NCBI RefSeq assembly: GCF_019655055.1
Contig: NZ_BPFA01000019.1
Coordinates: forward strand, 1-64,000
Direction of reading: 5' to 3'
Source: Shewanella sp. MBTL60-112-B2
GTDB lineage: Bacteria; Pseudomonadota; Gammaproteobacteria; Enterobacterales; Shewanellaceae
DNA: 64,000 nt
This document shows, piece by piece, positions 18,111 through 27,528 of this stretch (positions are counted from its first letter, which is position 1; every line of letters begins with the position of its first letter). The translations under genes were made by a program, and so were the position numbers. The notes beneath the pieces were generated by a model. The model saw nothing but the letters and a program-made list of their open reading frames with translations, had not been told where the DNA came from and ran no database searches.

Positions 18111-19619
18111 ATGACTGAACAAACCCAAGACGAGAACAAGTTAATTGCAGAACGTCGTGCTAAATTAGAGCACATCCGTACGAACTGCCCAGCAAACGGT
18201 CACCCGAACAACTTCGATCGAAAACACAAAGCGGCAGACATTCAAGCTGAATTTGGTGAGAACACCAAAGAAGAGCTTGAAGGCATGGGCATTGAGCGTT
18301 CAATCGCTGGCCGTGTAATGGCTAAGCGTGGTCCATTCTTGGTTATCCAAGATGTGAGCGGTCGTATCCAGGCATACGCGGGCAAAGACGTTCAAAAAGA
18401 TCTTAAAGAAAAATTCCAAGGTCTAGATATCGGTGACATCATCGGTGTGACTGGTCAACTACACCTTTCTGGTAAAGGCGACCTATACGTGAACATGGAG
18501 CAGTACCAGTTGCTAACTAAGGCACTGCGTCCACTACCTGAAAAGTTCCACGGTCTAACTGACCAAGAAACGCGTTACCGTCAGCGTTACGTTGACTTGA
18601 TCGTTAACGAAGATTCTCGTGCAGCGTTCATCATGCGTTCTAAAGTTGTTTCGGCAATTCGTAACTTCATGGTGAAGAAAGAGTTCATGGAAGTTGAAAC
18701 CCCTATGATGCACAGCATCCCAGGTGGCGCTTCTGCTCGTCCATTCGAGACGCACCACAATGCGCTTGATATCGCTATGTACTTACGTATTGCACCTGAG
18801 CTATACCTTAAGCGTTTAGTTGTTGGTGGTTTTGAGCGTGTATTCGAAATCAACCGTAACTTCCGTAACGAAGGTCTGTCTCCTCGTCATAATCCTGAAT
18901 TCACTATGATGGAATTCTATATGGCGTACGCTGACTTCAACGATCTAATGGATCTAACTGAAGAGATGCTAAGCTCTATCGCAACTGAGCTATGTGGTTC
19001 TCCACAGCTTCCATACGGTGAGCACACAGTTGACTTTGGTGGCCCATATGCACGTTTAAGCATGTTGGATGCGATCAAGAAGTACAACCCAGACAACGCT
19101 ACAATCCAGTCTATGACTTACGAAGAAGTTAAAGACGTTGAATTTATGCGTGACTTGGCTAAGAGCCTAGGCATGACAGTTGAGAAGTTCTGGACTTGTG
19201 GTCAACTACTTGAAGAGATCTTCGGTGAAACTGCTGAAACTCAATTGATGCAACCTACGTTCATCACAGGTTACCCAGCGGATATCTCTCCACTAGCACG
19301 TCGTAACGACGACAACCATTTCATCACCGACCGTTTCGAGTTCTTCATCGGCGGCCGTGAAGTGGCTAACGGTTTCTCTGAGCTTAACGATGCAGAAGAT
19401 CAAGACAGCCGTTTCAAGGCTCAGGTTGATGCGAAAGACGCTGGTGATGACGAAGCAATGTTCTACGATGCAGACTACATTACGGCACTAGAGCACGGCT
19501 TACCGCCAACTGCTGGTCAAGGTATCGGTATCGACCGTCTAGTGATGCTATTCACTAACACGCACACTATCCGTGACGTGATCCTATTCCCTGCGATGCG
19601 CCCACAAGCGAACTCATAA
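18111..19619 (+). CDS. lysS: Lysyl-tRNA synthetase, class II
   Basis: Charges tRNA-Lys. 502 residues, as in E. coli (505). An N-terminal OB-fold anticodon domain (about 60-150) is followed by the class II core: motif 1 around FMEVETPMM, motif 2 [20 protein letters not shown], motif 3 [13 protein letters not shown] at the C-terminus. It begins 12 bp after prfB with GAGAAGAAG before the ATG, forming the prfB-lysS operon common in gammaproteobacteria. A terminator follows. Confidence 0.98.
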   Translation: MTEQTQDENKLIAERRAKLEHIRTNCPANGHPNNFDRKHKAADIQAEFGENTKEELEGMGIERSIAGRVMAKRGPFLVIQDVSGRIQAYAGKDVQKDLKEKFQGLDIGDIIGVTGQLHLSGKGDLYVNMEQYQLLTKALRPLPEKFHGLTDQETRYRQRYVDLIVNEDSRAAFIMRSKVVSAIRNFMVKKEFMEVETPMMHSIPGGASARPFETHHNALDIAMYLRIAPELYLKRLVVGGFERVFEINRNFRNEGLSPRHNPEFTMMEFYMAYADFNDLMDLTEEMLSSIATELCGSPQLPYGEHTVDFGGPYARLSMLDAIKKYNPDNATIQSMTYEEVKDVEFMRDLAKSLGMTVEKFWTCGQLLEEIFGETAETQLMQPTFITGYPADISPLARRNDDNHFITDRFEFFIGGREVANGFSELNDAEDQDSRFKAQVDAKDAGDDEAMFYDADYITALEHGLPPTAGQGIGIDRLVMLFTNTHTIRDVILFPAMRPQANS

Positions 19620-19674
19620 TCGGGATATAGCAGCAAAGCTCGTTCGTTTAAGCGACTTACTGTAAGCAAATATA

Positions 19675-19700
19675 AAAACCAGCTTTAGGGCTGGTTTTTT
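19675..19700 (+). terminator. Terminator of prfB-lysS
   Basis: AAAACCAGC pairs with GCTGG plus an 8-T run (19675-19683 with 19690 onward, 6-nt loop), 55 bp after the lysS stop. Confidence 0.9.
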
Positions 19701-20099
19701 TATGGGGGTAATTTACAGTGTTTGCTGTTGATATAAAAAATGATAGGCAAAAATCGCTAGCGCTAGCTTAACCCGGCTTAATATTACATACGCTTGTACT
19801 ATTTCTTAGGTAAGACAGCCAAATGGTCGCTTTATACCTATTATTGTTCTTGCTGTAATTGTGCTAGAGCGATTTAAATCTTGCCCCTAGGTATAGATCT
19901 AATGTGCTAGATGAGAGGTCACCGACAGGATTTTTTTTTTGTAAATGTTAAGTTGCTTATCTAAGCCACTGACAAGTAAACCGTTAGTATCTCTTGGCAT
20001 CTTTTAGTGCAGTGGCTAACAGAGTAAATGAATAACAGATACGTCGCTAATCAATGCGATGTGTTTGCCCCATATTTGAAAGACTAATAGGACATTGAG
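19701..20099. other. Intergenic before the GGDEF/EAL gene
   Basis: About 400 bp with an 11-T homopolymer near 19930. No gene, repeat or convincing operator is seen. Confidence 0.4.
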
Positions 20100-22676
20100 T
20101 TGATTAATATCGAAATAACGCAAGCACAACTGGGTGAATGGCAGCAATCTATTGATATGCTGGCACGAATAGCCCAGTGCGGGGCCGCGTTATTACAGGT
20201 AGATCAAGACGACAAGTTTGTTGCTATTAGTCACGCCAATATCACGGTCGAACAGCTTAATAAACTGCAAGTAAGCCGTGAGCAGCTCTATCAATATTCC
20301 GAATTAGCGACCAAGAAAGACGCGCTTGTGGATGATGAGACGGTACAAGCTATTGATAGTTCGCTTAAGTGCTTACTACCGATTAATTGGCCTAGTGGGG
20401 CGCTTTTTGGCTACATCTGTGTCAATAACACCACTGAGCAAGCCAAAGGTAAAAATCAAAGTGAAATCAGCCAGCATCTAGCCCTTCCCCTAACATCTAG
20501 CCAGGCGGACAATCGTGCCGATCTTCGCAAATTCCTTAGAGTGTGCGCCGGCAGTATTGAGCAAGACTTAGCTCTGATGCTTCGTCAATCTAAATTAGAG
20601 TCTCGTCAGCCGCATAACTTAGATGAGCAGGCAACGCTTGTGAGCTTGCAAGCTTTTATCGATTGCATGAAAGAACATGTGTGGATGAAAGATGCATTAG
20701 GGCGCTATATTTTAGTTAATCAAAGTGTAGAGCTTGCCTGGGATCGTCCACGTGAACAGATTTTAAATCTTACAGACGATGAGTTGTTTGAACCTCGCTT
20801 AGCTAAGCATTTTATTGCCAGTGATATGGAATCTATCCGCAAAGGAGTTGAGGTTTCTATTGGTGAATGCGAAGGCTTAGATATTGGCGATGTTGATTCC
20901 TGGTTGGAAACCACTAAGGTGCCAGTGATAAATGATGACGGTGAGTTAGCCGGTGTTATTGGTATTTCACGTAATATCTCTTCTCACAAAGCGGCGAAAG
21001 ATCAGCTTGAACTTGCTTCTCGTGTGTTTGAAAACTCAGTTGAAGGAGTGATCATTACCGATGTAGACGGTGCGATTATCGATGCTCACGGTGCCTTTAG
21101 TGAGATCACTGGCTATGCCAAAGAGGAACTCATAGGGCAAAACCCTAGACTGTTGAATTCGGGGCGCCATGAGAAAGCCTTTTTTACCAAGATGTGGGGT
21201 GACTTACTGAGTAAAGGCAAGTGGCACGGTGAGATCTGGAATCGTCGTAAGAGTGGTGCCATCTTTCCACAGATGCTCAATATCAGTGCTGTCTACGATG
21301 ATGAGCATCAGATCCGCTTTTTTGTTGCGGTGTTTAATGATATTTCGGCGCAGAAACAGAGTGAAGCTAAACTGGCTGAAGTCGCACTCCATGATCCGTT
21401 AACTAAATTACCTAATCGCATGGCGCTGAGCGCCAGACTTGAGCAGGAGCTGAAACAGGCTTGTCATACTCAAAATCGTTTGGGCTTAGTCTATATCGAT
21501 GTGGATCTGTTTAAGCAGATAAACGAAAGCTATGGTCACCCAATGGGTGATGAGGTGCTGCTTGAACTTAGTCAGAGATTTAAGTCAGGGTTAGATAATC
21601 TCACCACAGCGGCAAGGCTTGGTAGTGATGAGTTTGCCGTGATTTTATCGAATATCGATAGTCGAGACATGCTGTTACTCAGCGTCAATAAGCTTAGAAA
21701 AATGTTTGATCAGCCGTTTACTTTAGGTGAGCATGGTCAGGCGCGCTTGACTGCGAGTATGGGGGTGGCGATCTACCCCGATGATGGTCAAGACTCAAGT
21801 AGTTTAATGGTTAACGCTGAAGTCGCTATGCATAGAGCGAAACATGATGGCCGCAACAATTATGCTTACTACACCGAATCTTTAACCCAAGAGTCGGTGG
21901 CAAAACTTAAGCTTCAAAGTGCGCTGCATGACGCATTTGAGCTTGATGCTTTTCATTTAGTGTACCAGCCTAAAATTAGCCTCATTACAGGAAAAATAGT
22001 AGGTTTTGAAGCTTTACTGCGTTGGAGTGATCCTGTTCTAGGTAGTATTTCACCTGCTGTGTTTATTCCATTGGCCGAAAAAATCGGCCTAATTCAAGAT
22101 ATTGGCCGTTGGGTGTTAAAGCGCGCCTGTGAGCAGGGGCAGCGCTGGCATCAGCAAGGTGTGAGTTTTGGTCGAATAGCGGTGAATATTGCAGGTCAGC
22201 AAATTCAACGCAGTAGCTTTGTCGACGAAGTTGCTGAGACTCTTAAAGAAACAGGTTTGCCTGCGAGCAGTTTAGAGATCGAAGTGACAGAAAGCTGCAT
22301 GATGTCAGAGCCTGAGTTGGTCAGCCAAGACTTAGCTAAGCTTGGTGATATGGGCATTGAAGTATCGATAGATGACTTCGGTACCGGTTATTCATCATTG
22401 AGTTACCTTAAGAAGCTGCCTATCCACAAACTTAAGATCGACCAATCCTTTGTCGCCGGTCTCCCCTTTGATACCCACAACACCGCGATTGCTAAAGCGA
22501 TTATCGCAATGGGACACGCCTTAAACCTGAAAGTGGTTGCCGAAGGGGTAGAGACTCAGGCGCAAGTGGACTTCTTAATAGACAGTGAGTGCGATCATGC
22601 ACAAGGCTACTTCTATAGTAAGCCAAAGCGAGTCGAAGAGCTTACGACATTTTTACATGCCACTACTACAGATTAA
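20100..22676 (+). CDS. PAS-PAS-GGDEF-EAL cyclic di-GMP signalling protein
   Basis: 858 residues, no obvious membrane segment. Residues ~1-170 look like an uncharacterised sensor region; two PAS domains follow (about 180-300 and 300-425). The GGDEF domain (about 430-590) has a substituted active site RLGSDEF (GSDEF 508-512), so cyclase activity is doubtful. The EAL domain (about 600-858) keeps EALLRW (637-642), EVTES, IDDFGTGYSSL and AEGVETQ, expected for an active c-di-GMP phosphodiesterase. Start is TTG at 20100 with AGGA about 8 nt upstream. The GGDEF half may act as a GTP sensor, an inference from other hybrid proteins. Confidence 0.92.
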   Translation: MINIEITQAQLGEWQQSIDMLARIAQCGAALLQVDQDDKFVAISHANITVEQLNKLQVSREQLYQYSELATKKDALVDDETVQAIDSSLKCLLPINWPSGALFGYICVNNTTEQAKGKNQSEISQHLALPLTSSQADNRADLRKFLRVCAGSIEQDLALMLRQSKLESRQPHNLDEQATLVSLQAFIDCMKEHVWMKDALGRYILVNQSVELAWDRPREQILNLTDDELFEPRLAKHFIASDMESIRKGVEVSIGECEGLDIGDVDSWLETTKVPVINDDGELAGVIGISRNISSHKAAKDQLELASRVFENSVEGVIITDVDGAIIDAHGAFSEITGYAKEELIGQNPRLLNSGRHEKAFFTKMWGDLLSKGKWHGEIWNRRKSGAIFPQMLNISAVYDDEHQIRFFVAVFNDISAQKQSEAKLAEVALHDPLTKLPNRMALSARLEQELKQACHTQNRLGLVYIDVDLFKQINESYGHPMGDEVLLELSQRFKSGLDNLTTAARLGSDEFAVILSNIDSRDMLLLSVNKLRKMFDQPFTLGEHGQARLTASMGVAIYPDDGQDSSSLMVNAEVAMHRAKHDGRNNYAYYTESLTQESVAKLKLQSALHDAFELDAFHLVYQPKISLITGKIVGFEALLRWSDPVLGSISPAVFIPLAEKIGLIQDIGRWVLKRACEQGQRWHQQGVSFGRIAVNIAGQQIQRSSFVDEVAETLKETGLPASSLEIEVTESCMMSEPELVSQDLAKLGDMGIEVSIDDFGTGYSSLSYLKKLPIHKLKIDQSFVAGLPFDTHNTAIAKAIIAMGHALNLKVVAEGVETQAQVDFLIDSECDHAQGYFYSKPKRVEELTTFLHATTTD

Positions 22677-22693
22677 GCCTAGATTGCCCCTGT

Positions 22694-23344
22694 TTACGGC
22701 TCACCGTTCTGCGCTGTATCTATGGAGAATGCCGATACTGGGATCACCTCACCAGGTTGCATCTGCTTGAGTTGAATAGCCCCAATTCTGACTCTTACTA
22801 ATCTTAATGTCGGCAGGCCTACAGCGGCGGTCATCTTTCTCACCTGCCGATTTTTGCCCTCACTGATAGTGACGGAAAGCCAGCTTGTGGGACCGTGGCG
22901 AGGATCGCGGATCTTCTTGCCTCGGGCGGGCAGTTTAGGTTCCGGTATGAGCAGTTCAACTTTACAAGGTAAGGTTTGATATTTAGCGCCATTAACGCCA
23001 ATTTCAACACCTTGCTGTAATTGCGCTAATTGCATTGGGCTGACTTCACCATCAACCTGCACATAGTATTCTTTCTCAATAGTTTTACTGCGTATAAGGT
23101 GGCTCTGCATGCCATCAGTCGTTAGTAGTAACAGCCCCTCTGAATCATGGTCGAGTCTGCCAATAGCCATGGTTTTATCGGGGAACGGATAAAGTTCACC
23201 GAGTAATGGTTTGCTCTTACGTGTTTCCGGCACAAATTGACTTAAGAACCCGAAAGGTTTGTAGATCAAAAAGTGTTGATGCGCATGCTCGGTAAGGTTA
23301 TCGACGACAGACATAGTAGAGACTCGAGATAATGGAGCAGGCAT
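22694..23344 (-). CDS. rluE: 23S rRNA pseudouridine synthase RluE
   Basis: An RsuA/RluB/E/F-type synthase; E. coli RluE modifies U2457 of 23S rRNA. 216 residues (E. coli 217). There is no N-terminal S4 domain, which separates RluE from RsuA, RluB and RluF. The catalytic aspartate is in GRLDHDSEGLLLLT, and the family motif GKNRQVRKM is present near the C-terminus. A second start (Met 11, at 23314) is possible; neither has a strong ribosome binding site. It is convergent with the GGDEF/EAL gene, 17 bp away. Confidence 0.92.
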   Translation of the reverse strand: MPAPLSRVSTMSVVDNLTEHAHQHFLIYKPFGFLSQFVPETRKSKPLLGELYPFPDKTMAIGRLDHDSEGLLLLTTDGMQSHLIRSKTIEKEYYVQVDGEVSPMQLAQLQQGVEIGVNGAKYQTLPCKVELLIPEPKLPARGKKIRDPRHGPTSWLSVTISEGKNRQVRKMTAAVGLPTLRLVRVRIGAIQLKQMQPGEVIPVSAFSIDTAQNGEP

Positions 23345-23514
23345 TATACCGCTAATCGAGCCTGTTAGCTTAACCGGCTCACTATCACTCTCTGTGGCTA
23401 AATAATAGCGAATGACAGCGTTGTCATTCTTCTTGCGTAAGGTTATAGTAATGTTACATAGTTAGTGATGAGTCAGCTTGGCTAACGACTAAGAACATAT
23501 ATTGGATCAAGTTT

Positions 23515-24306
23515 ATGCAAATCGTAATATTAAAAGACAGTGCGTCAGTTGCTGAATATGGCGCAAATATTTTTATTAAGCAGCTGCAGAAAAAGGCTGA
23601 TTCGGTATTAGGCTTAGCAACAGGCTCGACACCGGTATCGCTATACCAAGGTTTGATAGCGGCTAATAAGGCAAAACAGATTTCTTTTGCAGGCGTAAAA
23701 ACTTTTAATCTAGATGAATATTTAGGCTTGGAAGGCACGCATCCACAAAGCTATCGCTACTTTATGAATGAGCAGCTTTTTGACCATATCGACATCGATA
23801 AGTCGCAAACATTTGTGCCACCAGGTGATGCAGCAAATCCAATTGAAGCCTGCCAAGGCTATGAGCAGCAGATCAAAGCGGCTGGTGGTATCGATATTCA
23901 ATTACTCGGTATTGGTCGTAACGGCCATATTGGTTTTAATGAGCCATCATCAGGCTTGATGTCACGCACTCGAGTGAAGACGCTGACTAAAGCAACCATT
24001 GACGATAATGCGCGCTTTTTCAAAGAGGGTGAGTATCAGCCACACCTGTCGATCACCATGGGCATTGGCACCATCTTAGATGCTAAAAAAGTCGTGCTAT
24101 TGGCCACCGGTGAGAATAAGGCCGATGCGATTAAAGCAACCGTTGAAGGCGCATTAACAGCAGCTTGCCCTGCATCGGCGCTGCAACTGCATCAAGATGC
24201 GGTATTGGTAATTGATGAGGCGGCGGCTTCAAAATTGTCTGACAAAGATTTTTACAAGCACATAGAAGCTGAGAATCAGAAGCTGATGGCGAGATTGGGG
24301 CTGTAA
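23515..24306 (+). CDS. nagB: Glucosamine-6-phosphate deaminase
   Basis: Converts glucosamine-6-phosphate to fructose-6-phosphate and ammonia in amino-sugar catabolism. 263 residues (E. coli NagB 266). Motifs: [11 protein letters not shown] (phosphate binding), FNLDEYLGL (catalytic Asp), [12 protein letters not shown] (catalytic His) and TMGIGTI. It stands alone, without nagA, nagC or chitin genes next to it, so its regulation is not visible here. The ribosome binding site is weak. A terminator follows at 24338. Confidence 0.96.
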   Translation: MQIVILKDSASVAEYGANIFIKQLQKKADSVLGLATGSTPVSLYQGLIAANKAKQISFAGVKTFNLDEYLGLEGTHPQSYRYFMNEQLFDHIDIDKSQTFVPPGDAANPIEACQGYEQQIKAAGGIDIQLLGIGRNGHIGFNEPSSGLMSRTRVKTLTKATIDDNARFFKEGEYQPHLSITMGIGTILDAKKVVLLATGENKADAIKATVEGALTAACPASALQLHQDAVLVIDEAAASKLSDKDFYKHIEAENQKLMARLGL

Positions 24307-24337
24307 TTTTCCGCTAGCAACGGCAATCTAGATAAGT

Positions 24338-24366
24338 AGGGATAAGCATAGCTTGTCCCTTTTTTG
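24338..24366 (+). terminator. Terminator of nagB
   Basis: AGGGATAAGC pairs with GCTTGTCCCT (one T-G pair), loop ATA, followed by T6. Confidence 0.85.
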
Positions 24367-24524
24367 TGTCTGCGTCTTGGTTCATGAGTTTGCTAGGGGC
24401 TTTCTATTGGCTCTATTTGTCATTATGTCGATATTACGCTTATTCTTAATTGACCTTGCACGTCGGCGGTACAGTTCTAAGATGTGATTGGGCTAAATCC
24501 ACCGACTAATAAGAGTAAATGATT

Positions 24525-25061
24525 ATGTTTAAGAAATTCCTGCTGTTGCTCCTAGTGATTATTGCATTGCCTTTCATCGCCGCTCTATTTGTCGATAAGA
24601 ATTACTCAGTGGCCACTCAAATCACCATAGATAAACCTGTCGCAGAGGTATTTGATTACGTTAAATATCTTAAGAATCAAGATCACTATAGTGTGTGGGC
24701 ACAGATGGATCCCTATATGCAAAAAACCTACCGTGGTATTGATGGCATGACAGGGTTTACAGCCGGCTGGTCGAGTGACAAAGAAGAGGTTGGCGTAGGC
24801 GAGCAAGAGATTGTGCGCATAGATGAAGGTAAGCGCATCGATTATGAACTTAGATTTTATAAACCATTTGAATCTACCGATTTTGCTTATATGGAGACAG
24901 AGGCAATTTCGGCTAATCAGACCCGAGTGATTTGGGGTTTTGGCGGCCATTTAGATTACCCGATGAATTTAATGTTCCTGTTTATCGATTTTGAGGGCAT
25001 GATTACTAATGACTTAAGCCAAGGTTTGCAGCAGTTAAAGACGGTAGTAGAAGCTCAGTAG
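24525..25061 (+). CDS. SRPBCC-family protein with N-terminal membrane anchor
   Basis: 178 residues. A hydrophobic N-terminal helix (FLLLLLVIIALPFIAALF) is followed by a START/SRPBCC-type fold: ITIDKPVAEVFDYVKYLKN opens it, as in polyketide-cyclase-like lipid- or ligand-binding proteins, and a long C-terminal helix ends it. It probably acts as a membrane-anchored hydrophobic-ligand binder; the ligand is unknown. ATG at 24519 or 24525 are both possible; the second is chosen for distance from AAGAG. It is not clearly in an operon. Confidence 0.75.
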   Translation: MFKKFLLLLLVIIALPFIAALFVDKNYSVATQITIDKPVAEVFDYVKYLKNQDHYSVWAQMDPYMQKTYRGIDGMTGFTAGWSSDKEEVGVGEQEIVRIDEGKRIDYELRFYKPFESTDFAYMETEAISANQTRVIWGFGGHLDYPMNLMFLFIDFEGMITNDLSQGLQQLKTVVEAQ

Positions 25062-25073
25062 AGCTAGAAATAG

Positions 25074-25140
25074 GTTCAGTAGAACAAAGCTCCTAAGAAT
25101 TAGCTCAGTAGAACAAAGCTCCTAAGAATTAGCTCAGTAG
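25074..25140 (+). repeat. 29-bp tandem duplication
   Basis: Two exact 29-bp copies (25083-25111 and 25112-25140), each starting AACAAAGCTCC and ending CTCAGTAG, follow a degenerate partial copy at 25074-25082. They lie between the SRPBCC gene and the nitroreductase gene. Confidence 0.9.
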
Positions 25141-25199
25141 TTCACACGATTACACCCGCACTTAACGATTGATAATAATAAATAAGTTGAAGGTAAAAC

Positions 25200-25871
25200 A
25201 TGACTGAAGCACATCATCCTCTTAATGACTTTATCGAATACCCCCAAGCAGAGATGCTCGAACGCGCTGAGCAAAACTATAAGCAGGTGCAGCGTCGGCA
25301 CTCTATACGCAAGTTCTCTGATAGAGCCGTACCGCAAGAGATCATTGAAAAGTGCATTCTCGCCGCAGGTACTGCGCCAAACGGCGCCAACCATCAACCT
25401 TGGCACTTTGTTGCCATTAATAGCCCAGAGATCAAGGCGCAAATTCGCCACGAGGCCGAGGCGTTAGAGCAAGCCTTCTATGCGGGGCGTGCCGGAGAAG
25501 AATGGCTCGATGCGCTTAAGCCACTAGGTACTAACGCCGACAAACCTTACCTTGAGCATGCACCTTGGTTGATTGCCATCTTTAGTAAAAAACGCACAGA
25601 GGAAGAGGGTGAGCAAAAGAGCAATTATTACGTGCATGAGTCAGTAGGCATTGCCACAGGCTTTCTTATTCAGGCGCTGCATAATGCCGGCCTGGGTACC
25701 TTAACCCATACGCCAAAACCTATGTCATTTTTAAGCAAGGTGTGCGGCCGAGACAATGCCAATGAACGGCCGTATATGTTGATCATTGCGGGATACCCAA
25801 GTGATGACGCCACAGTGCCTGAGCATGCATTGCAGAAAAAGCCGCTGGCTGAGATCTGTGACTTTATCTAA
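25200..25871 (+). CDS. Nitroreductase-family FMN oxidoreductase
   Basis: 223 residues. Nitroreductase fold: RRHSIRKFSDRAVP near the N-terminus (FMN phosphate contacts), AAGTAPNGANHQPWHFVAI, and GLGTLTHTP plus LIIAGYP in the C-terminal half. The longer N-terminal extension and the central EWLDAL...KPYLEHAPWLIAIF region resemble the flavin-reductase/dehalogenase branch (iodotyrosine deiodinase-like) rather than NfsA/NfsB. AAGG precedes the ATG. Substrate unknown. It is convergent with hmp across a shared terminator. Confidence 0.9.
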   Translation: MTEAHHPLNDFIEYPQAEMLERAEQNYKQVQRRHSIRKFSDRAVPQEIIEKCILAAGTAPNGANHQPWHFVAINSPEIKAQIRHEAEALEQAFYAGRAGEEWLDALKPLGTNADKPYLEHAPWLIAIFSKKRTEEEGEQKSNYYVHESVGIATGFLIQALHNAGLGTLTHTPKPMSFLSKVCGRDNANERPYMLIIAGYPSDDATVPEHALQKKPLAEICDFI

Positions 25872-25909
25872 GCAATTTATTTAAAAATGCTTTCAACTAG
25901 TGATATATA

Positions 25910-25938
25910 AAAACGGACGCTAATAGGCGTCCGTTTTT
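25910..25938. terminator. Bidirectional terminator between nitroreductase gene and hmp
   Basis: AAAACGGACGC (25910-25920) pairs with GCGTCCG plus T7 (from 25927), loop of 6. Confidence 0.93.
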
Positions 25939-25958
25939 TTAGAATGGGTATTTATCCG

Positions 25959-27161
25959 TTACAGATCAGAATGAGGGCCAAACACTTCATAATGAATACG
26001 ATCACCGCTAACGCCAAGCTCCAACAGTTGCTGTTTAGCAAACTGCATAAAGGCAACTGGGCCGCATAGGTAGTAATCGCCATAATCAAGCGGCAGTGAG
26101 TCTTTTAATGCTGCAAGATTCATAAAACCTTGATGCACATTGGCGCTATTAACGGCTTCATTGGCTTTAGCAATATCGCGATACCAAGTGTGATGTTGCA
26201 AGTTAAGGCGTTGACTAAGTGCTTCCACGCGCTGATTAAATGAATGTTGCTCAACACTTTCACAAGCGTGTAGATAGAACACGGGCTTAGCGAATGACTT
26301 AGAGGCCAACATTTCAAGCATTGACTGCATAGGCGTTACGCCTACGCCTGCAGAGATGAGTACCACAGGTGCTTCGCGTTCCTCATAATGGAAATCCCCC
26401 GCAGGTGGATAAACATCGATGTTGTCACCTATCTGAACATGGTCATGTAAGTAGTTAGACACAACCCCAGGGATCGCAGTCGCTTCTCTTTTTACTGAAA
26501 TGCGATACTGCTTGCCATTAGGTTTATCTGATAGCGAATACTGGCGCATCTCTTGGTATTGATGATTGCTTGGCGCCACGCTCAAACCTAAATACTGTCC
26601 TGCCTCAAAATCGATAACCGCTTTGCCGTCTTGTGGGGCTAATACAAAGCTAGTGACTAACTCAGACTCTTTATTTTTTTCAATCACAGTGAAGGCTCTC
26701 GCGCCTTGCCAGCCACCCACTTGATTGGCACTGCGGTGATAAAGCGTGGCTTCTCGGTCGATAAAAATACCAGCCAACACGGCGTAAGCTGCGCCCCAAG
26801 CCTCTTCAACATCAGGAGTGAAGGCATCGGGGGCTAATTCGCGTAGCGTCTCTAAAAGGTGATGGCCAACAATAGGGTAATGCTCAGGTTGAATATTAAA
26901 GCTGGTGTGCTTATGGGCAATGCGCTCTACAGCACCACTTAGCGCGCCTAAGTTATCGATATTTTTTGCATAAGCTGCGACAGCATTAAATAGTGCAGCG
27001 GGTTGGCCACCAGTGCGCTGATGACTCATGTTGAAGATATCTTTCAGTTCAGGGTTGTGAGCAAACATGCGCTTATAAAAGTGTTCAGTTATAGCGGTAC
27101 CTGCAGATTCTAATAATGGAATGGTACTTTTTACAATGCTGATATGTTTTTCAGATAACAT
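25959..27161 (-). CDS. hmp: Flavohaemoglobin (nitric oxide dioxygenase)
   Basis: Oxidises NO to nitrate with O2 and NAD(P)H. 400 residues (E. coli Hmp 396). The globin domain keeps Tyr29, Gln53 and proximal His85. A ferredoxin-reductase FAD domain follows, with RQYSLSD, then an NAD-binding domain with GVGVTPMQSML and the CGPVAFM segment. AAGGG precedes the ATG. It is divergent from norR. The intergenic region contains a GG-N10-GC promoter facing hmp and three GT-N7-AC sites, so activation by NorR with sigma-54 on NO exposure is strongly suggested. Confidence 0.98.
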   Translation of the reverse strand: MLSEKHISIVKSTIPLLESAGTAITEHFYKRMFAHNPELKDIFNMSHQRTGGQPAALFNAVAAYAKNIDNLGALSGAVERIAHKHTSFNIQPEHYPIVGHHLLETLRELAPDAFTPDVEEAWGAAYAVLAGIFIDREATLYHRSANQVGGWQGARAFTVIEKNKESELVTSFVLAPQDGKAVIDFEAGQYLGLSVAPSNHQYQEMRQYSLSDKPNGKQYRISVKREATAIPGVVSNYLHDHVQIGDNIDVYPPAGDFHYEEREAPVVLISAGVGVTPMQSMLEMLASKSFAKPVFYLHACESVEQHSFNQRVEALSQRLNLQHHTWYRDIAKANEAVNSANVHQGFMNLAALKDSLPLDYGDYYLCGPVAFMQFAKQQLLELGVSGDRIHYEVFGPHSDL

Positions 27162-27350
27162 TTTACTACCCTTAATAAAAATTGAGATGAGCCTAGACCT
27201 GATGAGCTTAGATTAAATGAAATTAGACCTGAGAAGCTTGGGCCAGACGAAGTTAGACTCGTAACACTAACTGGATGATGTCGCCGTTTGTTGTCTATCT
27301 CTAAGTAACAATATTCATAGCGACCGATACTTAGATACATATTCAATAAA

Positions 27351-27365
27351 GCGATTTATGTGCCA
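27351..27365 (-). promoter_or_regulatory. Sigma-54 promoter of hmp
   Basis: On the minus strand the sequence reads TGGCAC-ATAAA-TCGC: a perfect -24 element and the invariant GC of the -12 element, with GG-N10-GC spacing. The hmp start lies about 190 bp downstream. Confidence 0.8.
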
Positions 27366-27419
27366 ACTTTTATACCTCAGAGTATTCAAGCGCTTTAGCG
27401 ATAAAATGATATTTTTGTA

Positions 27420-27468
27420 GTCAAATTGACCTTGATGATCTGTAGTCCTTATGACTCGTTAGTGTGAC
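27420..27468. promoter_or_regulatory. Three NorR-type enhancer sites
   Basis: GT-N7-AC sites at 27420-27430 (GTCA-AAT-TGAC, a perfect dyad), 27445-27455 (GTCCTTATGAC) and 27458-27468 (GTTAGTGTGAC). They sit about 55-105 bp upstream of the hmp sigma-54 promoter and just before norR. E. coli norV also has three such sites, which NorR hexamers use for assembly. Confidence 0.8.
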
Positions 27469-27528
27469 TTTGTCTCTGTGTGTTTGTCGTGATATGGTTG
27501 CTCGCATTGATTCTTTATTCGGCTGATA

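Noticed and set aside
23515..24306. A nag operon
   Set aside because: Only nagB is present; neighbours rluE and the SRPBCC gene are unrelated, so no amino-sugar operon can be claimed.
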